Source: Salinilacustrithrix flava (GTDB lineage: Bacteria; Actinomycetota; Acidimicrobiia; Acidimicrobiales; Salinilacustritrichaceae). From it: a DNA stretch of 64,000 nucleotides. Made by a program: the position numbers and the translations under genes. The notes under the pieces are model-generated. The model ran no database searches. It saw nothing but the letters and a program-made list of their open reading frames with translations, and was not told the DNA's origin. Where the stretch lies: NCBI RefSeq assembly GCF_041228405.1, contig NZ_CP133888.1:2046001-2110000 (forward strand), given 5' to 3'. The number at the start of each line of letters is the position of its first letter. Position 1 is the stretch's first letter. Shown in pieces: positions 40,987 through 49,353 of the stretch.

Positions 40987-42759
40987 ATGGCAGCCGCCAC
41001 GGCATCGAACAACGGACGAACGGCCGCGCCCGCGGCCGTCCTCCCGGAGCTCCAGAAGACCCCGACGGGCATCAGCGGCCTCGACGAGGTCACGGGAGGT
41101 GGCCTCCCGTCGGGCCGCCCGACCCTGGTCTGCGGCCCGGCAGGGTGCGGCAAGACCCTCCTGGCAATGGAGTTCCTCGTGCGCGGGGTGACGCAGTACG
41201 GCGAGCCGGGCGTGTTCGTCGCGTTCGAGGAGTCCACCGACGACCTCGTCGCCAACTTCGCCTCCCTGGGGTTCGACCTCGCCGGGGCCGAGGCCGCCGG
41301 GATGCTCGTGCTCGACCACGTGAAGGTGGAGCGGGCCGAGGTGGAGGAGACCGGCGACTGGGACCTCGAGGGCCTGTTCCTGCGCCTCGGAGCCTCCATC
41401 GACAAGGTCGGGGCCAAGCGCATCGTGATCGACACCATCGAGACGTTGTTCGGAGCGTTCTCGAACACCGCGATCCTCCGGTCCGAGCTGCACCGGCTCT
41501 TCGCCTGGCTGAAGGAGCGCGGCGTCACGGCCGTCGTGACCGGCGAGCGTGGCGACGGGGCGCTCAGCCGCCACGGCATCGAGGAGTACGTGTCGGACTG
41601 TGTGATCGTCCTGGACCACCGGGTGACCGAGCAGACCTCCACCCGGCGACTGCGCATCCTGAAGTACCGAGGGACCCTCCACGGCACCAACGAGTACCCG
41701 TTCCTGATCGGGGAGGACGGGGTCTCCGTCCTCCCCGTCACCACGCGGGGACTGCGCCACCACGTCTCCGCCGATCGCGTGTCCACCGGGGTCCCCCGCC
41801 TCGACGCCATGCTCGGCGACGGCGGCTTCTACAAGGGCAGCACGGTGCTCATCAGCGGCACGGCAGGCACCGGCAAGTCCACCATCGCCGCGCAGCTCTG
41901 CGACGCCACCTGCGAGAGCGGCGGCCGGGCCATGTACTTCGCCTTCGAGGAGTCGCAGGCGGAGATCGTCCGCAACATGTCGTCGGTGGGCATCGACCTC
42001 CAGAAGTGGGTGGACTCGGGGCTCCTCCAGTTCCGGTGCTCTCGCCCGAGCATCCTGGGCCTCGAGGCGCACCTGCTGGCGATGCAGACGATGGTCGAGG
42101 ACTTCGACCCCGCCGTGGTGGTGATGGACCCCGTGTCGGACTTCCTCCGGGTCGGGACGGCGGCCGAGGTCGCCGCGATGCTCATGCGCCAGGTCGACTT
42201 CCTCAAGGGACGTGGCGTCACCGCCATGTTCACCAGCTTGAACGCCGAGAACGAACCGGCCCGGGCCGACCAGCAGTTGGCGTCCCTGGTCGATGCCTGG
42301 CTCCACGTGCAGAGCACGGAGGGCAACGGCGAGCACAACCGGCTGCTGTACATCCTGAAGTCCCGGGGGATGGCGCACTCCAACCAGATCCGGGAGTTCC
42401 TCCTGACCTCCCACGGGATCGAGCTGGTCGACGTGTACGTGGGCCCGCAGGGCGTCCTCACCGGTTCGGCGCGGCAGGCTCGGGAGGCGAAGGAGCGCGC
42501 CGACGGCGAGACCTGGCTCGAGGACCTCGAGCAGCAACGGCTGCTGCTGGAGCGCCGGCGCGAGGCGGTGGCGTCCCAGACCGCCGCGCTGTGGCGCGAG
42601 TTCGAGGACGAGGCCGACGTGGTCGAGCGTCTGCTCAAGCACGGATCGATCGGCACCGAGGACCGGGCCGACCAGCGGGTGGAGCAGGGCCGGATGCGCC
42701 AGGCCGACGCCGAGGCGCTCGCCGGTGACCTGGACCTGAGCCGGTCGGTGGTCCGATGA
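40987..42759 (+). CDS. kaiC: KaiC-family double RecA ATPase
   Basis: 590 residues from ATG 40987, with GAGAGG upstream. Two RecA-like domains: CI with Walker A GPAGCGKT (residues 50-57) and catalytic Glu pair in FVAFEES (E81, E82); CII with GTAGTGKST (291-299) and YFAFEES (E321, E322). In cyanobacterial KaiC the CII phosphosites are S431/T432; the aligned region here is LASLVDAWL with A432-S433, so one site is Ala and one Ser. A long charged coiled-coil tail (500-590) is not in cyanobacterial KaiC. Heads an operon with two KaiB genes and a GGDEF-EAL gene. 172 gene-free bases precede it, ending in no clear -10 box. Confidence 0.92.
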   Translation: MAAATASNNGRTAAPAAVLPELQKTPTGISGLDEVTGGGLPSGRPTLVCGPAGCGKTLLAMEFLVRGVTQYGEPGVFVAFEESTDDLVANFASLGFDLAGAEAAGMLVLDHVKVERAEVEETGDWDLEGLFLRLGASIDKVGAKRIVIDTIETLFGAFSNTAILRSELHRLFAWLKERGVTAVVTGERGDGALSRHGIEEYVSDCVIVLDHRVTEQTSTRRLRILKYRGTLHGTNEYPFLIGEDGVSVLPVTTRGLRHHVSADRVSTGVPRLDAMLGDGGFYKGSTVLISGTAGTGKSTIAAQLCDATCESGGRAMYFAFEESQAEIVRNMSSVGIDLQKWVDSGLLQFRCSRPSILGLEAHLLAMQTMVEDFDPAVVVMDPVSDFLRVGTAAEVAAMLMRQVDFLKGRGVTAMFTSLNAENEPARADQQLASLVDAWLHVQSTEGNGEHNRLLYILKSRGMAHSNQIREFLLTSHGIELVDVYVGPQGVLTGSARQAREAKERADGETWLEDLEQQRLLLERRREAVASQTAALWREFEDEADVVERLLKHGSIGTEDRADQRVEQGRMRQADAEALAGDLDLSRSVVR

Positions 42760-43076
42760 GCCCGGACCTCCCGGAGCCGGCGGATGTGAGCGACGGGCCG
42801 TGGCACCTCCGTCTCTACGTCGCCGGGCAGTCGCCGAAGTCGTTGGACGCGTTCGCCAACCTCAAGGCGATCTGCGAGCAGCACCTCCCCGGGCAGTACG
42901 AGATCGAGATCGTCGACCTGGTCGAGAACCCGACGCAGGCCTCGACGGACGAGATCCTCGCCGTGCCCACCCTCGTCCGGCGCCTCCCTCCGCCCTCACG
43001 CAAGATCATCGGGAACCTGGCGGACACCGAGCGGGTGCTGGGCTACCTGCGCCTCCCGGGGAGGGGGCAGCGATGA
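42756..43076 (+). CDS. kaiB: KaiB family protein, first copy
   Basis: 106 residues. LRLYVAGQSPKSLDAFANLKAICEQHLPGQYEIEIVDLVENP and DEILAVPTLVRRLPPPSRKIIG follow the KaiB consensus closely, including the Pro-rich PTLVRRLPPP turn involved in the fold change. ATGA overlap with kaiC means tight coupling. In cyanobacteria KaiB binds KaiC CI after CII phosphorylation and recruits output proteins. Confidence 0.93.
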   Translation: MSPDLPEPADVSDGPWHLRLYVAGQSPKSLDAFANLKAICEQHLPGQYEIEIVDLVENPTQASTDEILAVPTLVRRLPPPSRKIIGNLADTERVLGYLRLPGRGQR

Positions 43077-43432
43077 CCGCCGAGAACGATGCCGTGCTCC
43101 GTCGGTTCGAGGAAGCCGTTGCGCTCCGTGGCGAGGAGCGCGTCGAGCTGACCCTCATCGTCAGCGGGGCCTCGGACCTGTCCGCTCGGGCGATCGCCAA
43201 CGCCACGGCCCTGTGCGAGGAAAACCTCGACGGGCGGTACCACCTCTCCGTGGTCGACCTGCACGAGGCGCCGGCGAGCGTGTCGAGCGGCCAGCTGCTG
43301 GCTGCGCCCACCCTCGTCAAGACCCAGCCGTTGCCCATGCGCAAGTTCGTCGGTGACCTCTCGCGCACCGACAAGGTGCTCGCGGCCCTCGGCCTCCCCG
43401 GCGGTGGAGCTGCAAGTCGGTCGGCGCCCTGA
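43073..43432 (+). CDS. kaiB: KaiB family protein, second divergent copy
   Basis: 119 residues. VELTLIVSGASDLSARAIANATALCEENLDGRYHLSVVDL and AAPTLVKTQPLPMRKFVG give the KaiB pattern, but with a longer charged N-terminal extension (about 22 residues) and Gly-rich C-terminal tail. Overlaps the first copy by ATGA. Divergence within one operon argues that the two KaiBs have different partners, such as KaiC and the c-di-GMP enzyme. Confidence 0.88.
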   Translation: MTAENDAVLRRFEEAVALRGEERVELTLIVSGASDLSARAIANATALCEENLDGRYHLSVVDLHEAPASVSSGQLLAAPTLVKTQPLPMRKFVGDLSRTDKVLAALGLPGGGAASRSAP

Positions 43433-45309
43433 TGGAGGGAGGCACCGACGAGATCACCCACGCCGAGGCGCTCCTGCGCCTCGAGGAGGCCCAGGACACG
43501 TTGCGGGCCATCGGTCTCGGTGAGGTCGACGCCTTCGTCGTCTCCGACGGCGGCACGGGGCAGCGCGTCTTCACCTTGTCGACCGCTGACCGCCCGTACC
43601 GCCGCTTCGTGGAGAACATGCGCGACGGTGCCGCGACGGTATCCCCTGCCGGCGTCATCCTCTATGCGAACCGACGCCTGGCGGAGCTGCTGTCCTGCTC
43701 GAGAGCGGACGTCCTCGGCGCTCGGCTGACGTCGTTCATGACCAACGATGCGGTCGGTGCCTGGGAATCGGTCCGCGGTTTCGAAGGTGGGACGACCCTC
43801 GAGTTCGACCTCCTCGATGTCGAAGGGGCGGTGATCCCGGTCCTCGTCGGGGTGTCGCCGCTCGGGGAGGGCGGGGATCTCATGACCTGCCTGACGTTCA
43901 GCGACCTCAGCGCCCAGAAGGCCCAGGATCGAGAGATCGCGCGGCTGGGCGCGGCGCAGGCCGACCGGCTGGCCGACCTGCAACGGGCCCAGGCCGCCCT
44001 CACCAAGCAGGCGACCCACGATGCCCTGACCGGGCTGCCCAACCGAGATCTGCTCGTCGACCGCATCGACCGGGCACTCCAGCAGGCCGCTCGCGCCCAG
44101 GAGTGCACCGCCGTGTTCTTCATCGACCTGGACGGCTTCAAGGACGTGAACGACACCCACGGCCATGCGGTGGGCAACAGCGTGCTCCGGGGCGCCGCAC
44201 GGCGGCTGCTCGCGGCGACGCGGGACATGGACACCGTCGCCCGGGTCGGTGGCGACGAGTTCGTGGTCCTCGCTCCTGCCGTCTCGGGTCACCTGCAAGC
44301 CGTCGAGCTTGGCGCCCGCCTCGTGAAGGAGCTGGAGCGCGCTCCGGGTGGCACCAACGGAGGCATCCGGGCCAGCATCGGGATCTCCATCTCCGAGCGC
44401 GGCCGGGGCGACGCCGAGCTGCTCATCCACGAGGCGGACACCGCGATGTACTCCGCGAAGTCCCTCGGTGGGACGCGGAGCGCGCTCTTCGACGGAGAGC
44501 TCGCCTTCCAGCTCAAGGAGCGGTCGGCCGCACAGGCGAACCTCCAGGCGGCGCTGACCGACGGACGTCTGGTGCCGTACTACCAGCCGATCGTGGACCT
44601 GACGACGGGTGCCGTCGCCGGCTTCGAAGCCCTCGCCCGACTGGTCGAGCTGGGGGGCAGGGTCCTCGAGCCGTCGTCCTTCATCACCGTGGCCGAGGTC
44701 AGCGGCCTGGTGCACGAGCTCGGCGCCCAGGTGCTCGAGCAGGCCTGCGCGCGGGCCTGCCTGTGGACCGGATCGACGCGTCGCGACGATCTCGCGGTCG
44801 CCGTCAACGTGTCGAGCCGTCAGCTCGACCGGGGCGATCTGGTGGTGCTGGTCCGCGATGCGCTGGAGCGGAGCGGGCTGGAACCCATGAGGTTGCACCT
44901 CGAGCTGACGGAGACCGCGATCATGGACCTCGATCCGGGCACCCTGCGCCAGCTCTCGGAGGTCCGGGGCCTGGGTGTGCAGATCGGCCTCGACGACTTC
45001 GGCACCGGCTATGCGTCGCTGACGCACCTCCGGCGCCTGCCGCTGGACTTCGTCAAGGTGGACCGATCCTTCATCCAGGGACTCGGACGTGATGCCGGCG
45101 ACGAACGGATCGTGAGCGCGGTGATCGACCTGGCGCGGAACCTCGGCTTGCGCTCGGTCGGCGAAGGCGTCGAGACGGTCGAGCAGCTCGAACGACTGCG
45201 TGCGTTCGGGTGCGACGAGGCCCAGGGGTACCTCTTCGCCCGGCCGGCCCCGCCCGAGGACCTGTGCCTCGGCGCCTACGAGCTCACTGGTGGGGTGCTG
45301 CAGGGGTGA
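43432..45309 (+). CDS. PAS-GGDEF-EAL c-di-GMP turnover protein of the kai operon
   Basis: 625 residues. The N-terminal module (DTLRAIGLGEVDAFVVSDG, then TADRPYRRFVENMRDGA) is the type found in front of PAS domains in KaiC-linked sensor proteins. PAS follows to about residue 170. The cyclase keeps GGDEF (273-277); the phosphodiesterase keeps EAL (399-401), DDFGTGYASL and QGYLF. Both domains look catalytically intact. Start ATG 43432 overlaps the kaiB2 stop (TGATG). It probably converts KaiBC state into a c-di-GMP signal; this is inference from gene order. Confidence 0.9.
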   Translation: MEGGTDEITHAEALLRLEEAQDTLRAIGLGEVDAFVVSDGGTGQRVFTLSTADRPYRRFVENMRDGAATVSPAGVILYANRRLAELLSCSRADVLGARLTSFMTNDAVGAWESVRGFEGGTTLEFDLLDVEGAVIPVLVGVSPLGEGGDLMTCLTFSDLSAQKAQDREIARLGAAQADRLADLQRAQAALTKQATHDALTGLPNRDLLVDRIDRALQQAARAQECTAVFFIDLDGFKDVNDTHGHAVGNSVLRGAARRLLAATRDMDTVARVGGDEFVVLAPAVSGHLQAVELGARLVKELERAPGGTNGGIRASIGISISERGRGDAELLIHEADTAMYSAKSLGGTRSALFDGELAFQLKERSAAQANLQAALTDGRLVPYYQPIVDLTTGAVAGFEALARLVELGGRVLEPSSFITVAEVSGLVHELGAQVLEQACARACLWTGSTRRDDLAVAVNVSSRQLDRGDLVVLVRDALERSGLEPMRLHLELTETAIMDLDPGTLRQLSEVRGLGVQIGLDDFGTGYASLTHLRRLPLDFVKVDRSFIQGLGRDAGDERIVSAVIDLARNLGLRSVGEGVETVEQLERLRAFGCDEAQGYLFARPAPPEDLCLGAYELTGGVLQG

Positions 45310-45322
45310 AGCCCCGGCGCCG

Positions 45323-46315
45323 CTACTTCCAGCGTGGCTGGTCCACCAGGCGCAGCAGCCACACGAGCGCCGGGACCACGATCACCCCGGCGGCCGCGAC
45401 CACGACCAGCAGCATGCGCATGGTGACGGGCGCCCCGGCGACGTCGTCGATGGTGGCGGCATCGACCAGCACGTCCGGGTACTGAGCCACGCCCCAACCG
45501 GTGACGACCGCGGCGACGGCCACGAAGGCGCCGACCCGGGCCAGGGCCAGCCGGCGGCGCAGCAGCGCCCACGCGGTCGTGATGCCGCCGACCGCGGAGG
45601 CGATGACCAGCGGCGCGCCCGGCCCGTGGAGGCCATCGGCGAGCGAAGGCGCCGTCGCCTCGATCGTGGCCGCCGCCGTCAGCGCGGCCACCCCGGTGAC
45701 CCCGGCGGCGAGCAGCGCCCGGCGGCGGAACCACTCCGAGAGGTCCTGATCGCCCCGGCGGTCGGCGTCGACCGTGAGCAGCACGGCGGCGAGGAACGCG
45801 GTGACGAGCACGGCCAGGACGCCACCGACGATGGACAGGGGACCGGTCCACGAGGTGAGCGGGTCGCCGCCGCCGTCGATCGGCACCCGTCCGGAGGCGA
45901 TGGCGCCGGCGATGGTGCCGAGGAAGAACGGCGTCACGACGGACGAGGCGGCGAAGACCGCCCCGTGCAGCTGGGCCTGCCCGTAGGTGGAGGACGACTT
46001 GCGGAACACGAACGCGCCGCCGCGGAACACGATGCCGAGCCCGGCCAGCGACCACGGCACGGCGAGCGTGGTCATGACGGCGCTGAACGCTCGCGGGAAC
46101 CCGGTCCACAGCATCACGATGACGAAGATGAGCCAGACGTGGTTGGCCTCCCACACCGGCCCGATGGAGCGGTCGATCTGGCGCCGGGCCCGGTCGGCCA
46201 TGTCGTCCCGGCCGGCGGTGAGGTCCCAGACGCCGGCGCCGTAGTCGGCGCCACCGAAGAGGGCGTAGAGGACCACGCCGGCGAACATGGCGGCGGCGAC
46301 GAGGTCGGCGCTCAC
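45323..46315 (-). CDS. cydB: Cytochrome bd oxidase subunit II
   Basis: 330 residues with eight to nine membrane helices. Opening LYALFGGADYGAGVWDLTAG and VWEANHVWLIFVIVMLWTGFPRAF are typical CydB blocks. GTG start overlaps the cydA stop (GTGA). Completes the quinol oxidase; no cydDC or cydX seen nearby. Confidence 0.9.
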   Translation of the reverse strand: MSADLVAAAMFAGVVLYALFGGADYGAGVWDLTAGRDDMADRARRQIDRSIGPVWEANHVWLIFVIVMLWTGFPRAFSAVMTTLAVPWSLAGLGIVFRGGAFVFRKSSSTYGQAQLHGAVFAASSVVTPFFLGTIAGAIASGRVPIDGGGDPLTSWTGPLSIVGGVLAVLVTAFLAAVLLTVDADRRGDQDLSEWFRRRALLAAGVTGVAALTAAATIEATAPSLADGLHGPGAPLVIASAVGGITTAWALLRRRLALARVGAFVAVAAVVTGWGVAQYPDVLVDAATIDDVAGAPVTMRMLLVVVAAAGVIVVPALVWLLRLVDQPRWK

Positions 46316-47718
46316 GACCCGTCGCTCCCGGGTCCCGGCACGCCGGCGGGCACGTGTGTCCCCACCTCGTCGTCCTCCGTGTCGGGCCCGTACGGCACCC
46401 GCATCTCACCGCCCTCCCGCCAGCGCCGGCTCATGGCCCGCAGCACCAGCGCCCCGAACACCGTCATCGACGCGTAGACGACCACGATCGTGGTGAGGCT
46501 CCACCAGATCCAGCCGGCGTCGGTGACCGCCTCGTCGACGCGCATCACGCCGTAGACGATCCAGGGCTGCCGGCCGACCTCGGTGACGATCCACCCGGCG
46601 ATGAGCGCGGTCATGGCGGCGGGCCCGGCGACCACGACGCCGCGACGGAACCAGTCGCTCGCCGCCAGGAGGTCCCCGCCGCGCCACCGCCGGAACCAGT
46701 ACCAGAGCACGAGCGCCACCAGGGAGAAGCCGATGCCGACCATCAGCTGGAACGACAGGTGCACCAGCGAGGCCGGCAGCTCGGCGCCCTCCGGCAGGTC
46801 GTCGAGGCCGATCACGCGGGCGTCCGGGGAGCCGGTCGAGATCAGCGACCCCAGGTTGGGGATCTGGATGCCGTAGCGGACCTCGCCGTCGATGAGCACG
46901 CCACCGATGGTGAGCGGGGCGCCGTCGATCGTCTCCGGGACGAGCTCGATCGCCGCGAACTTCGACGGCTGGGCCTCGGCGAGCCGCTCACCGGCGAGGT
47001 GGCCGATGACGGGTTGCAGCAGCGTGGCGACCGACGCGAAGGCGAACGGGATGACGAATCCGAGGCGGTGGGCCCCGTCGTCGCGCCCCCGCAGCCGGCC
47101 GAGCGCGTACACGCCGGCGACGGTGAAGCCCACGACCATGTAGGCGGCGAACAGCATGTGGATCCACTGCAGCCACACCGCGTCGTTGAAGATGGCGGCG
47201 ATCGGATCGATGTCGGTCACCGTGCCGTCGACGATGTCGAAGCCGGCGGGCGAGTTCATCCACGCGTTGGCGGCGATGACCGAGAAGCTGCCGACGACGC
47301 CGGCCAGGGCGACCGGGACGAGCGTCAGCAGGTGCGTGCGAGGTGGCAGCCGGTTCCAGCCGTAGAGGTAGATGCCGAGGAAGATCGCCTCGGTGAAGAA
47401 CGCGAGGCCCTCCCATGCGAAGGCCGGGCCGATGACGTCGCCGAACGCTCCCATCATCCCCGGCCAGAGCAGGCCGAGCTCGAAGGAGAGGATGGTGCCG
47501 CTGACCGCGCCGAGGGCGAACAGCACGCCGCTCACCTTCGCCCAGCGCTGCGCCAGCACGAGGCCGGCCGGATCACCTCGGAGCCCCCGGCGGTGCGCCA
47601 CGAAGATCATCGCCGGGAACCCGACCCCGAAGGCGGCGATGAGGATGTGCCAGCCGAGGCTGATCGCCATCTGGTAGCGGGCGGGCAGCAGCGCGTCGGC
47701 AGCGAGGATGGGGAGCAC
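46312..47718 (-). CDS. cydA: Cytochrome bd oxidase subunit I
   Basis: 468 residues from GTG 47718 with GGAGG five bases upstream. Heme ligand and quinol motifs visible: RYQMAISLGWHILIAAFGVGFP, SFELGLLWPG, AFFTEAIFLGIYLYGW, HMLFAAYMVVGFTVAGVYA and the GWIVTEVGRQPWIVYG block. The quinol loop is short, as in the CioA/short-Q-loop group. It transfers quinol electrons to oxygen at low oxygen tension. Confidence 0.92.
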   Translation of the reverse strand: MLPILAADALLPARYQMAISLGWHILIAAFGVGFPAMIFVAHRRGLRGDPAGLVLAQRWAKVSGVLFALGAVSGTILSFELGLLWPGMMGAFGDVIGPAFAWEGLAFFTEAIFLGIYLYGWNRLPPRTHLLTLVPVALAGVVGSFSVIAANAWMNSPAGFDIVDGTVTDIDPIAAIFNDAVWLQWIHMLFAAYMVVGFTVAGVYALGRLRGRDDGAHRLGFVIPFAFASVATLLQPVIGHLAGERLAEAQPSKFAAIELVPETIDGAPLTIGGVLIDGEVRYGIQIPNLGSLISTGSPDARVIGLDDLPEGAELPASLVHLSFQLMVGIGFSLVALVLWYWFRRWRGGDLLAASDWFRRGVVVAGPAAMTALIAGWIVTEVGRQPWIVYGVMRVDEAVTDAGWIWWSLTTIVVVYASMTVFGALVLRAMSRRWREGGEMRVPYGPDTEDDEVGTHVPAGVPGPGSDGS

Positions 47719-47741
47719 CGACCTCCAGCCTCGCACGGACG

Positions 47742-47791
47742 GCGGGCGGGGGCAGCGCAGGGGAGAGCGGGCGGGGGCAGCGCAGGGGAGA
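47742..47791. repeat. Perfect tandem 25-bp repeat, two copies
   Basis: Bases 47742-47766 and 47767-47791 are identical 25-base units (a G-rich unit ending AGGGGAGA). They fill most of the gap between the divergent cydA and dikinase-like genes and supply the AGGGGAG ribosome binding region of the latter. Confidence 0.75.
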
Positions 47792-47799
47792 ATGGGGTC

Positions 47800-49305
47800 G
47801 TGGACCGCCGACCCGCCTTCGACGCCGGCGTGGTGCCCGTCGCCGACGCCTGCGACGTGGACCCGTCGGTCATCGGGGCCAAGGCGGCGAGCCTGGCCCG
47901 GATGGTCGACCTGGGGCTCCGGGTGCCGCCGGCGTTCGTGGTCACCACGGACGTGTGCCGGCTGGTGCGCCAGCAGGGGCGCCTGCCCGTGCCCACGGTC
48001 GATGCGATCCGATCCGCCGTCACCGACCTCGAGCTCGCGACCGGGCGGGGCTTCGGCGGCGACGACCCCCTGCTCGTGTCGGTGCGCTCCGGTGCCGAGA
48101 CCTCGATGCCCGGGATGATGGACACCGTCCTCGACGTCGGGTTCGCGCCCGGTACGCGAGCGGGGCTGGCGGCCCGGGCCGGTGAGACCTTCGCCCGCGG
48201 CTGCCACGCCCGCTTCCTGGCCGGCTGGGCATCGATCGTGCTCGGGGTCGATCCGCCCCGGAGCGACGATCCCGACGAGCTGGCACGGGCGCTCGGCGGC
48301 TCGGTGCCCGACGATCCCCACCGCCAGCTGGTCGAGGCCGTCGAGGCGGTGTTCCGGTCGTGGGACAACGAGCGGGCCCGCGCCTACCGCGAGCGCCACG
48401 GGATCGACGACGGCCTCGGCACCGCCGTCGTGGTGCAGGCGATGGTGTTCGGCAACCAGGGAGCGGGCAGCGGCGCCGGCGTGGTGTCGAGTCGGGACCC
48501 GAGCACCGGTGCGCCCGGGCTGCGCGGCGACCTCCTGGTCGACGCGCAGGGCGAGGACGTGGTGGCGGGTTCGCACCGGCCGCGCCCCATCGACGAGCTC
48601 GGCGTGCGGTGGCCGGAGGTCGATCGCGAGCTGCGAGCGGCCGTGGGCGCGATCGAGTCGGCCACCCGGGACATGGTCGACGTCGAGTTCACGATCGAGG
48701 ACGGCACCCTCCACCTCCTGCAGAGCCGGGTCGGCGCCCGTGCGGCGGCGGCTGCGGTGCGGATCGCCGTGGACCTGGTCGACGAGGGGGCGATCACCGT
48801 GGCCGAGGCCCTGGCCCGGGTCGACGAGGCCCAGCTCGACCACGCCTCGCGGCCGACCGTCGATCCGGAGGGCCCCGACCTGCTGGCCGCCGGCCTCGGC
48901 GCCTGCCCCGGCGTGACCACGGGCGAGGTGTGCCTGTCGTCGGACCACGTGGCGAGCCACGACGGACCGGTCGTGCTCGTGCGCCGGGAGACCTCGCCCG
49001 ACGACATCCGTGGGATGGTGGCCAGCGCGGGCGTGCTCACGGCTCGGGGCGGGTTGGTCAGCCACGCGGCCCTCGTCGCGCGGGAGCTCGACCTCCCGGC
49101 GGTGGTCGGCGTCGAGGAGCTGGAGGTCGACGAGGCGACGGAGACCGCCCGTGTCGGGCAGCGGATCCTGCGCGATGGGGACGTCGTCACCATCGACGGC
49201 ACCACCGGCCGGGTGCACCTCGGCGCCGTCCCGGTCGTGCCCGCGGCCCCGAGCGGGCACCTCGCCCGCATGCGGGCCTGGCAGGCGGAGCTCGACCCGG
49301 GCTGA
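47800..49305 (+). CDS. PEP/pyruvate-binding protein, truncated pyruvate phosphate dikinase-like
   Basis: 501 residues from GTG 47800. The N-terminal ATP-grasp pyruvate-binding part has GAKAASLARMVDLGLRVPPAFVVTT, SVRSGAETSMPGMMDTVLD and the GNQGAGSGAGVVSSRDP loop. The phosphohistidine domain is near the end (TARGGLVSHAALVARELDLPAVVG, active His in SHAA). The C-terminal PEP-binding TIM barrel of full PPDK (about 870 residues) is absent, so it cannot do the complete reaction. Divergent from cydAB. Confidence 0.85.
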   Translation: MDRRPAFDAGVVPVADACDVDPSVIGAKAASLARMVDLGLRVPPAFVVTTDVCRLVRQQGRLPVPTVDAIRSAVTDLELATGRGFGGDDPLLVSVRSGAETSMPGMMDTVLDVGFAPGTRAGLAARAGETFARGCHARFLAGWASIVLGVDPPRSDDPDELARALGGSVPDDPHRQLVEAVEAVFRSWDNERARAYRERHGIDDGLGTAVVVQAMVFGNQGAGSGAGVVSSRDPSTGAPGLRGDLLVDAQGEDVVAGSHRPRPIDELGVRWPEVDRELRAAVGAIESATRDMVDVEFTIEDGTLHLLQSRVGARAAAAAVRIAVDLVDEGAITVAEALARVDEAQLDHASRPTVDPEGPDLLAAGLGACPGVTTGEVCLSSDHVASHDGPVVLVRRETSPDDIRGMVASAGVLTARGGLVSHAALVARELDLPAVVGVEELEVDEATETARVGQRILRDGDVVTIDGTTGRVHLGAVPVVPAAPSGHLARMRAWQAELDPG

Positions 49306-49353
49306 TCCGTTCGCGTCATCCGCATCCGTGCTCGGTCCCGTAGTGCACGTGAG

